A DNA stretch of 64,000 nt from Aulostomus chinensis (taxonomy: Eukaryota > Chordata > Actinopteri > Syngnathiformes > Aulostomidae): assembly GCA_037954235.1 (NCBI GenBank), contig JBBMOA010000002.1:10731009-10795008 (forward strand). The letters are read 5' to 3'. Of the stretch, positions 15,601 through 27,200 are shown in pieces. Each line of letters begins with the position of its first letter. Within the stretch, counting starts at the first letter, position 1. A program made the translations under genes and the position numbers. The notes below the pieces were generated by a model, which saw only the letters and a list, made by a program, of their open reading frames with translations, did no database searches and was not told where the DNA came from.

Positions 15601-16875
15601 GAGGTGTCTCAATCCACTTTCCGCCATTATGGTGACTATGTCTGACAAACATGGCCAAGAGCAAATCACACTTGAAACAGAAAAGGTCTCCTTAATTGTC
15701 CATCAGTCTGTGTGCATGCCTAACTGCCTGTGTCTGTCTGGTGTTTCTTGTGTAACTTTGGCCACATTGGCAGCATTGACTGACGATTAATATCACGCTC
15801 TTGCAGTTTTGTTTTCATTTGTAATTTTGTTTCCTAATGTTACCGCACTCTGCTTGCCCCTTGTCACTTTTCTCTCTGGTGTTTTAAGTTACATCATAGA
15901 TGAAAAAGCAGACTCAAGCACCAGTATAAGTCACGAAAACGTTTTATGAAAGGACTGTTCAGAATTCTTGTGATGGTATTTTTAAGCTAGAAGTAAAAGA
16001 TTCTTTAAAGGCTTGTATATTGATATAATAGCAGGTGAAATGAAAGCGTGTTACATGTTCTGCTTCAGCACACGTGTATTTGAATTGAGGCTTTGGCACT
16101 TTTAGATGGATGTAGTTGTCAATGTCGCTATGCTGTGGTGGCTTTGAGTCAGGCGGCTCACAGTAAGGTAAGAGAGTTGAAGAAACGTCGGAAACAGACT
16201 GAAAGATATGCGTGTCCCTCAGGGTCTGACGGAGCGAAGCAGCAGCGCCCCCAGGTGGCCGACGCAGACGAGAAGAAATCGCAGATCAGTGCTGATAGTG
16301 GCCTCAGCGTCACATCTGGATCTCAGGTCTGTTCATGGAGGGTGGTGGTGTGTTGGATTCGCCCGAAGTGAACTGAAACCATTAATTTGATGTGCTTTAC
16401 CAACCCTTTATCTTGTGTCCTCAGCAAACTACCCGCACTAAGATTGCAGCCTTAACTAGTCCGTCATGGTTAGAACCAACCCTTCTGGTGTGAATTCTCT
16501 TTGTTTGTGTTTTCTTTCTCTTTGCCTTTGTAGAAGAGCGACACAGAGTCTGTAAACAGCTCCGAGCCACCAATCCTGACAAGAAGCACCAGCCAGGACT
16601 CAGAGGCTAGCACAGTGGTAGGGCACGGCCAACTCTGTGATCAAACCTTTGACTTTTTGGGTAGTTGTCTTTGAAATCTGCAATTACAAAGAAAACAAAA
16701 CAAAGAGAGATGAGTTGTGTTTCGCCCAATTTCTTGATAGTACCTTGTTTGGGGGGCAGGGGTGTGGAGGTTCATGCATGCATTTAATTTTCAGAAACAA
16801 AAGGAGGGTCCAACATTTTTGCATTGTGTGATAAGTCAAAAGCTGTAGCAAACCTTTTTTGATGTTCACACATCT

Positions 16876-16958
<83 letters not shown>

Positions 16959-17379
16959 TGCGTGTGTTTAGATAAGCAATAGCTCTGGAGAGACTTTGGG
17001 AGCAGACAGTGACCTGAGCAGCACAGCAGGCGATGGCCTGGGGGGGAGACCTGCTCCTCATTTAGCCCAGTCCAGAGGGACCCTCTCTGACAGTGAGATT
17101 GAGACCAACCCAGCCACCAGCTCAGTGTTTGTAAGTTCAAGACTCACTTTACAGTTCTGACAATAATATGTAAGAAAATATTTTACCATCAGATTGAGGT
17201 GATTGAGTCTCATTTGACCCATCAACACCAGGACTACAGTTTGGTGTAGTCAGAGCAGAGTCCTCAGAGCTGGTTAGAATGTTTCCCAGTGTCTTTGAAT
17301 GTTTCCCAGTGTCTTTGAATGTTAAGAGTTCTCATGCATACCAGTAAAACCAGAAAGTTGCAGTCTGGCATAAACCTGT

Positions 17380-17447
<68 letters not shown>

Positions 17448-20208
17448 AAACTTTTATGGTGTTTGTGTTTCGCAAAGTAGACACTAATAGCACCTATGAG
17501 GTGATAATACTAATAGGCAACATTCGTCTATATCTTACAAGACTATGAATGCAACAAATGTCTGATGTGCGAGTTTCGTGTAATGAAAATAGAGCAAGAA
17601 ATGCAGCATGAATACTCAACATTTGTGCCTCCACAGGGAAAGACACACACACTGAAACCAGGAGCAAAAGAACATGTATCTGCCATGGCGAAGGGGCCAC
17701 CTGCCCAGCCCATGGAGGACATCAGTATGAGGATCTACCTGTGTGAAGGCCTGCTGGGTACGTTCCCTCTGGTTTAGGTGCCTCCTGTTAGTGAATGTGA
17801 TTTAACACACTAAAGTGCGTGTGAGTCCTTTGCTTGTGTTTCCCTGTTAGCTGTTCGTTGAAAGATTCACTGTTGAGAGGTTAAAAGCAGAAAGTGGGTA
17901 AGTGAGGAGGCAATGATAAAATTCCCAAACAAAGTGAAGCAACTCTGTGCTAAGTTGAGAGGTCATAGGCTAATGTTTTGAATGCAAATGTATTCAATAG
18001 GAATTTGCAATTTCGCATGGACAATAGTGGACTTCTTGGATCAAACCTCCATTTAATATCTCGTCATTGATACCTTACTGCTATTTGATAGTGTGTAATT
18101 ACTGTAAACGATGTGAAAACAGAATTAACAGTGAATAATTTGAACCTGGGGAAAAATTAAACTATATTGGTTGGAATCAATATTCTAAACAGGGAACAAG
18201 CAGCCTTCTCGCGACATTATTGCGCGACTATTTGTGCCGAATGTATTTCTATGACTTACGTGGTGAGAACAATGAAGGCTTTAGTGTGAACCACATGGGT
18301 GGTGGTGTGACTTCTCTGGTTTTGTGTTTTGTGTCTGTGCCCGCTCTGCTAGTGTTTTTGCCATTAACACTACTCACCTCTTGGCCTAACCCCCTCCTGC
18401 TCTCCTGCTTCTGTTTCCTCCCGCTGCCCCTCCTCCTGGGAAAATTCTTCCAGGACGTGATAAGAGCTCCGTTTGGGATCAACTCGAGGATGCTGCCATG
18501 GAAACCTTTTCTCTAAGTAGGGCTAATCTCTTGCTTTTGCCCTTTTTTTCCTCTGTGTGTGTGTGTGTGCGTGTGTGCGTGCATGCGTGTGTGTATCTTT
18601 TTGTTCACCCAGTCAAGCTCTGTGTTTCATCTCTGGTGTGATGTGGGTTTTTCTGGTCTGTCAATCATCTGCACATCAAAGTCCAGAGTTTATCATGAGA
18701 TTGGGATGCAAAGTGTGAGAAGTCCTCCAGATTTGGTCGCAGCAAAGACGGCGGCACACACCAAACACACCAAAGCTCATCTGTAATTCATTTTCTGTTC
18801 CTCGAGCTTTGAACATCCTCTCAGTTTCTGCTGCCTCTCACCCTTTCACCCAGATTTCTATCTAAGTATTGACCTTAAAGCTTAACATTCGAAGGGTTTA
18901 CACATTGGATGAAGGCAGGATGCGCTCGTACTAACAGGAATGTGATTACCAGTTGAGTACACTTCAACCAACAGCTGGCACACAAAACATCTGAATGTGA
19001 AGATTTCCCGTGATGTGACATGTTAAATCCAGGTTGGGATGTTTCAGTCATTTTTGCATCTTCTGAAAGTAGTTGACATCAGGTGGAACCAAATGACACA
19101 CATAGTTGCAGAAGAAAATCTGAAATGACAAATATGATGCTTGAAGGCACTGAGGGAGAATATAATTCTCATTGTTAACACTCTTTAAGGTTTAGTTGAG
19201 TCCAGTGTTTGACATTCTGAGCAGAGATCTTTGCAGGTCTACATACTTGGACCTGGAATTGTATGGCCCAGATCTGAACTGGACCCGTAGTGGTGAACAG
19301 GACACATGTACAACAGGAAGTGTCAGACCTAAATGAAGCTGGGACACACTGATTTGAAAGGCCTCAGTTTCACAGCTTGTTGCCTTGTTAACTTGATGCG
19401 ACTTGTTGAGGAGCAACATCAAACATTTTTTTGCTTAATAAAAAACTCAGAAAATTGTCGTCACCTAACAATTATTGACGTGGCTGCCAACATTAGCTTT
19501 GTTCACTTGCTCTCTGAGATGAGTTGGAGTGGAACTCGTGGAACCTGGTTGCCTCTGATGGTCAGAGGTCTTGCAGGCACCATGAGTTCTGTGTCTCTGA
19601 TCCACATGGGTATAACACACAATTTCAGATACACTCACTGGGCCTACAGTAATGGAACTGAACTTGAACCAGACACGGTTGACTATAGAAAATGTGGATG
19701 AGACAATGTGTGCTGTGGATGAGACAAGTGTGCTGTGGATGAGACAAGTGTGCTGTCTTGTGTTCAGGTAAGGAGCGCTCCACGCTGTGGGATCAGGTGC
19801 AGTTCTGGGAGGACGCCTTCTTAGATGCTGTCATGTTGGAGCGCGAGGGGATGGGCATGGACCAGGGACCTCAAGAGATGATTGAAAGGTTCATCTTGAC
19901 GGTTTAAACTCTCACACACAGACCCAAAGCTGATCAAGTGATTTCTGTCTTTTTGAGCATTGTGTGTAGATAAGACAACTACACTTTGTAACCCTCCCGG
20001 GAGGGTACTTAGACTTGTTTGTTGCTGTTTTGTTTGTTAACACAGGTACCTGTCATTGGGTGACCATGACCGCAAGCGCCTGGAGGACGACGAGGACAGA
20101 CTGCTGGCTACCCTCCTGCATAATATGATTGCGTACATGCTAATGATGAAAGTACGGAGCCCTGTTCGACTTCACTGAGCAGCCTGATCTCTCTTTCTCT
20201 TTCACTCA

Positions 20209-20255
<47 letters not shown>

Positions 20256-21219
20256 CTAAACCTCTTTATTTCCTGTAAATGTTTGTTCAGGTGAACAAGA
20301 ATGACATCAGGAAGAAAGTGAGGCGTTTGATGGGGAAGTCCCACATCGGCCTCACATACAGCCAAGAGATCAATGAGCTGCTGGACAAACTGGCCAAGAT
20401 GGTGAGTGTTCTGCCTTTTTCTTTTCAGCTACGTAAGCTTCTACATATGGTGTGCAACTATGTGTACTATGTTTTTAGAACGGGCGTGAGCTGTCCATCC
20501 GGCCCAGTGGAAGCCGGCACATCAAGAAGCAAACATTTGTTGTACATGCTGGCACTGATACCACAGGAGACATCTTTTTCATGGAGGTCGGCAAATGTTG
20601 TTATTTGAACAACTTGACCTGAGTTGTTGCCTCTGTTGAGGAAAATTACAAGTTTCTCTCTCTCTTTCAGGTGTGTGATGACTGCATAGTCCTGCGCAGC
20701 AACATCGGCACAGTGTATGAGCGCTGGTGGTACGAGAAGCTCATCAACATGACTTACTGCCCCAAGACCAAGGTTCTGTGTCTCTGGAGACGCAACGGCC
20801 AAGAGACACAGCTCAACAAGTTCTATACCAAAAAGGTCTGATGCTGAATCTGTCTGTTTTGTGTAACTCGAGACAGCATCTGCCGTTAGTAAAACCTCTT
20901 TCTGCTTTTCTAGTGTCGCGAGCTCTACTACTGTGTGAAAGACAGTATGGAAAGAGCTGCAGCCAGACAGCAAAGCATTAAACCAGGTAGGCGTCATTTA
21001 TCACTAAGTTGCGACAAAGTCACTCAAGTCTCCCTGAATGATTAACCTCCTTTCTAATATCTTTGTGCTGCTGTCGTGATGTGTGTGTGTGTCTGTGTGT
21101 GTTTTATATATGTATATATGTGTATGATGTGAATATAAATATACATATATATGTACACACACACACACATATATATATACACACACACACATATATGCAT
21201 ATATGTGTATATATATATA

Positions 21220-21266
<47 letters not shown>

Positions 21267-24200
21267 CACAGATGATTTGCAAGATTATTCTGTATTAACT
21301 GTCACTTTCATCTCTCCTTACAATTAAACGATTGCAAAATAAAAATGAAGCACACAGTGTTGATGTACAACAGACTTGTTTATGAGAGCTCAAAACTGAG
21401 AAGTGGTTCCCTTCAGGTCCTGAGCTGGGCGGAGAGTTCCCCGTCCAGGACATGAAAACTGGTGAGGGGGGGCTGCTGCAGGTCACGCTGGAGGGAATCA
21501 ACCTCAAATTCATGCATAGCCAGGTAAGAGGCCAGAACCACAGCAGAACTCTGCTTCTCATCCCACACCAGGGCATGAAAACACACGTCACTCATGATGG
21601 TTCAGACCTCATCCTGTCCTCCTGTCCACCTCGCTCTCTCCTCTCTGAATCATTTCCTTTCATCTCCTGATCCTCTTCCTCTATTGCCATCAAACCTAAA
21701 TCGTAGTCAAAATGACAGATGACATCTTTGATTGGCATTTCTTATCATGTACCAGATGTTTTCCTTTAGAGGAAGAATTCCTGTTTGCGCTTTTGCCTTT
21801 TTTGGATTTGCTTTTTTCTTTCTTTTTTGTGTGTGTGTGTTTGTTTGCATGTTTCCAAAAAAAAAGAACAAACAAAAAACTAATAGTAACACATCCTTCC
21901 ACACGTTTCTATTTACATTTGGGTGCTCAAACGTCATGCTCATGTACAGTGTGGGAGGTAACAAAATGTTAGTGTGTGTATGTGTGTGTGCGTGGGTGTA
22001 TGTTGTGCATCACCGGTAAGACAGACGACCTTGAGACTTTTCATTAATAATTGGCTATTTAATAGCAACTGTCACGTTTTAAGTTTGGACCCTGACACAT
22101 TGTCATGTGTTGTCTTCACATCTGTGCTGGTCGTGATAGTCGGGGTTCTTATAACATGAGGCTGTGATGGACGAGTGTGTGAAGGGACCAGTAACATCCC
22201 TTGGCAGACATCCTCCCTCTGTGAGCCAGTTTCTCAACTGAAAAGTCATTTAAAGGATCAGTTCACCCATTTTACAAAACAAGTATTTTCTGACTTCTAG
22301 CCTTGTTGATGCGTTTGGTCTCAACTACTCAAGTCATATTTCTCTTCATTTAAGGGGCTTGCAGGATTTCACGTCCTGTTTAGGGCTGGGTACCTTTCAA
22401 AAATTTTCGGTACCGGTGCCGGTTCCGGTACGGTACTTTTTTCAGTAACAATTTAATTAAAAAAATTAGTGTAAGTAAGCTAGTAAGAAGTTCTCCTCAC
22501 AACGGGATGAACAGCAGCAGCAGCTAGTGTCAGGAGGAAAAACAACAACAGTTCACGCAAGCGCTGGCCGACTCACTTGTGTTAGCTTAAAGTTAGCTTA
22601 CCTGTTGAAGACAACCCCGACATGGCGGCCGCCCCATGGTCTGTTTTCTCGGCTAAGGAGGATTCCTCCGGTGGTAGATATTTCGAAAGAGGCACATCCA
22701 CGACGGGCGGACTTGAAGGCTGGGATGAGGAAGGCTGCGGTCTGCCCTTCATAACATCAAACACCGTGCAACGTTCTGCTCTCATATGTATCCCGTGCAC
22801 GTTTACGTGCTTCATCAGATTTGAGGTGTTGCTGTCTTTTGCCACGACATCCTTTTTGCAGATATTGCATCGCGCTCTATTGGCGTTCTAATAAAATGGA
22901 GCCACACTTTTGACCGCGGAGGCATTTCTTATCTCACCGTCTCTTGCGTCTCTCTCACACACATGCAGGTAACAACACCCACACACACATAACACGTGTT
23001 ACTGGACGCAACGTATAATGTTCATTGGATGGTGAAGTCATGAACTGCCCTACTCTGTCTCTCATTGGCAGTTAGGATATCAGGGTTAGCCAATCAGAGA
23101 GCGAGTAAGGCGGGGCCTTCCTCAACCATCCTAGACCACTCGTCGCCAGAGTCACCACCGGCAGTATTATCAGAGCTTTGCTTTTTACCTTGCAAGTACC
23201 GAGGCATTTCGGTCGGTGCTGTTAAAGTACCGAAGTCCGGTACCCACCCCTAGTCCTGTTCCAGATGAAAGTCTGACGCCAGTGCAGCAAATCAGGCTCC
23301 TTCAAATAAATCATCAAATCTTATTTGGGTCCACTCCTAAAACAAAGATGACTTTTAGAGCACCACTCCGCTTCATCAGCATCTTCTGATCCTTGACACC
23401 CATGTTCTCACACAGTTTTTTTTCTGCCTTCGTGTTTATGAATGGTCACTTTAGTACAGAAGCAACAACTGAAGATTACAGGAGCACCACAGATACAAGA
23501 CAAACACATCAATGCGTGTAAAAATCTAGCATTCGGACTGAAAAAATAGCCAGTGGCTATAATCCTGCCAGTGGTCTAAGACAGTCTCCAGAATCCAGAA
23601 TGCACAGTTTGGTCCAGATCGCCCAGTTTATCACATCAATCATCTCTCCAGCAGCTTGCATCAAAATCTGTCAGGTAGTTTTTGCGACATCTTGCAAACA
23701 CACAGATATGCTGGTGAACGAACGCCGGCTGTCTCCTCTTAAAATCCTCCATCAAAATTGATCATGCTTTTTTCACTGCAAACAATGATCTGGCCTCTGC
23801 TTTTGTCACGTGGGTGAACTGACCTTTTATCAGGTGACAGTGTGCCTCTCCTGGCTGCGCTGCCCTGGCTCCCTCAAGTTGATTGTTGTGGCTTCATATT
23901 GGACGGCGTCGTAATAGTGTTACAATCAGTGTCCAGTCACGACTTCTTCGCTCATCCTCAGTGAAGCTGAACATCTGGTTGCTTTGCCACAGTTGGTGGA
24001 TGGCGAGTGTTTCCTGATTGGCTCATGAAAGCTCCTCTTGTTTTGGTACACACCCCTCAGTGGGAGCTTTAGCCAGCTCCTGAAACCATCTGCATCCTTC
24101 TTGATAAAATGATTAACGTGAGCGAGCGTTGGGGGTGAGGTGATGTCAGAGATGACGTCCTACAACGCAGCAGGAGTGAAGCGTGTGTCATTGACTGCCC

Positions 24201-27200
24201 TCATTTATCTGTTCTGCTTGTGTGAGCAAGTGGTGTTGGTGCCAGCCCTTGTTGCTGGAGGAGGAGGCATGGAGGGCTGTGGGGGACTGACATGTTTAAA
24301 GTCCAGGAAAACTAAGGTGAACCCAGCTCTCGACACCCTAGAGTCCAGCCGCTAGTCCTCTTATTTCTTTTCTTTGTCTATCTCCTAGTTTTGGGGGGGG
24401 CTGATCCTCCTGTGACAGGTGTCCAGATTGGCTCTGGTAACTTCCACGCTAGATTCTTGTTTTGAATCTGTCCGAGGCTCCTGTGGATAGCGCCCTCTCA
24501 GAGTGCCGTTGAGTGTTTGTGCTCTTCTGTCCGATAATAATCCAAACCATTTCTCTCCCATGCTCTCTCCCCCTGCAAGGAGCGGAAGGTACACAACCTC
24601 TGCTGTGTTTGCTTATTAGCAGTAACATCTTCTTGGGTTCCTTTTTGTTCTCTCTATCTTTTCTTTTTACTCTTGTAGCTGTATGGCAAATCTGATTTTG
24701 TGTCCTTGTCCACATTTTTTATATGGAACTTCCATGTATGCATCATATGGGCCATATTTGCATCTGTTAGCATAGAAAGAACTGTTACTCTACCACCCTG
24801 TCTGTTCAAACCCAATCCTTCCAGTTCTGACAGGCTATATTGATGAAACATGTCATGTGATTAAGTTTGAAGCTTTGAGCATCGCTCCTCATGTAACCGT
24901 CGCCCATGTATCATGGAAACTTCTCATAGTGTGCTTTTCTTTTCTTTTGGTTCGCTGTTAAGAGCTTGCATTCCATGTGTAGCTGTTTTCTTTTACCTTT
25001 TCATACTGAATAAGACGAGCTTGACATGTTTAATTTTAGATATGAAGTGTTAACTTTCATCCAGTGTTGTTGAGTTAATAATGTTCTGTCTTGTTTTGTT
25101 TCTTTTTGTTTGTTTGTTTTTAGGTTTTCATAGAGCTGAGTCACATTAAAAAGTGCAATACAGTGAAGGGAGTCTTTGTCCTGGAGGAATTTGGTAAATA
25201 CACCATCTATTGATTCTAGGCCTGTACTCGGCACGGCAGTAACTCAGCTTCACGGCAAATGTCATGACCAGAGCTAACAGAGGCTGACTGAATTGGATAC
25301 TTGCTCTTCTTCAGAGGAACACTGGGACTGGGTTCAAGCCAGGGATGTCGTCTTCAGAGGATGGGGGTCTTCTCTCACTCACGCGGGGTCCACATTTCCT
25401 TTAGCCAGAAAGGACAGAACTGATCAAGAAGTCTTTTAGGGCAAAATAAAAAAAATAAAAAAAATCCCTGACATTGAGGCTATGACTACCAAGGTTCTAC
25501 TAAACTCCACTCTCACAAAGTTTCATGGACTGACAGAAACCAGCACTGTCCAGCACAGCCCAAAACCACCACACTGCATGACTTGGTCCTCCATCACAGA
25601 GAACATCAGCACCGGGGATTAGCTGCTGCGCGTCCTCACCAGTGCGTCAGCGTCCGCTGCTGAAAGTAGTACTCTTGACTAAAACTACAGATCCCAGCTG
25701 TCTCAGGTCACCCCTGAGCATAACTGGAGGTTACCAGAGAGCACAAACCTCCACCGGGGACAACTCGACTCATAAAGCCGTTTTTGCTGTGTTAAATGGA
25801 TCTGCGCAGAATTCAGCCTCCTAGTTTGGGAGGCATTCTGCTGACATACGAACAAACACAAAACACACAGCTCCTCGCTGAAGATAAATAGGTGCAGGAC
25901 ACAAGAGGGATATGACTTGACACGGAAGTAATACTTAGCAACACCAGCCTCATGTTTTGAGAGGCTGATGGATACGTGGTGGTAACCCTATCACCATGCT
26001 TTGCCCCGGGACGTAACAACCTTTAGTGTTTCCTTCATATTTGTTACGTTTTCAGGACTTTACAAGTGTAGGATTTTCTAGTTTTCTGCTGCATGCCGCA
26101 CTTCCTGACTGAATGTGTCACTGACGCACTGAGGATGTCATTGACAGAGACTTTTAGCTGTTCACCAAACTGACCTATCTGGACTAACATGAGAATTAGC
26201 TTCACGCAGTGAAGAGAGCAAAGAGGGTTGCTGTCGTAGCTGAGCGGTTAAAGTCTAGTGCTTCCCTGTGGTGGTAGATGGAATAGCAGCTGGAGGTTGA
26301 GGTGGAGTGCCAGGCGGGGTTACTGCCGTGTCTCTGTGCTGCTTTTGTAATGTTGCCCTCATCTTTGCCACTATGAAAACCTTCATTCTCCAGCAGGTAA
26401 AGTGTTGTCATCTTTCTCCTTCCTTATTCAGGCCAATCCTGCACACCATCTTCTCTCACTGCTTCACTTTGAGTTCCTCTTCCATCACTTTCCCTCCGCT
26501 TCCTTCCTCTCTTCTTCGCTTTTCATTTCACCCCAGACCCATGTGATTATCACCCCCCGCCCCCGACAGCCTGCCTGTGTATCTCAGCTTGAGGAGATCT
26601 CGGTGGGACTGTGGTTTGGAGGTGGGGAGGGGGTCATGTGTCCTCTTCTTCTCTGCTACGGGTTCACAGTTACTAATGAAAAGTCCGTCTGTCCTGTGGA
26701 CGACGACATGGTCCCGGGCCTCTTGTAGCTGCTTCTCTGTGACGTCTTTTGGTTTTTAGCTCATGGGGGTGGGGGGGGTGTTATCTTGTGTTTTCATACT
26801 TGAAATTTACTACATGCAGACTTTTGTAAAGAAGACACTTCAGTGTTTTTACTTGTCCATGTTTGTGGGTTGTGAACGTCCTCACCAACAGTCTCTGCTC
26901 CAACTCATTCCTCAACAAACGTTTCGGCCCCCAAATTGAGCTTGACAGAGCTGGTCCTCGGCTCACGCTGCCCCGCTCCAACAGCTGAGGGGCAGATTTG
27001 GCCTCCTAGTTTTGACCTCCTTGGTGGAGGGAACAACAACATGACATCATATCAGCCTATGACATCACTCGCTCTCTGACTGCTGATGGACGATTCTTAG
27101 CCTACGTACCATTCAACATCTTTTTTTTGTCCAAGTCCAACCCCCACCCCCCACCCCCGTCACCCTCAGAAGCTCTCAAACAATAACTGACTGAAGTTCC

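Larger units (their letters stand above)
22251..23829. mobile_element. older DNA-transposon-like element, interrupted by a hAT insertion
   Basis: The ends are inverted repeats: TAAAGGATCAGTTCACCCA at 22251-22269 and the complement of TAAAAGGTCAGTTCACCCA at 23811-23829 (17 of 19 match). The GGTCAGTTCACCCA end is familiar from non-autonomous fish DNA elements. Without the 872-base insertion and its 8-base duplication it is about 0.7 kb. I cannot identify a clean target duplication, so the class is left open. Confidence 0.65.
21524..25123 (+). other. madd: madd 3.6-kb intron holding nested mobile elements
   Basis: Between exons ending at 21523 and starting at 25124. It contains an older inverted-repeat element (22251-23829) interrupted by a hAT derivative (22381-23252). 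I see nothing else gene-like; 23830-25123 is unremarkable. Confidence 0.7.

Noticed and set aside
16684..17140. His/Thr-repeat open frames on the - strand
   Set aside because: They read through the (TG)n microsatellite; a repeat artefact.
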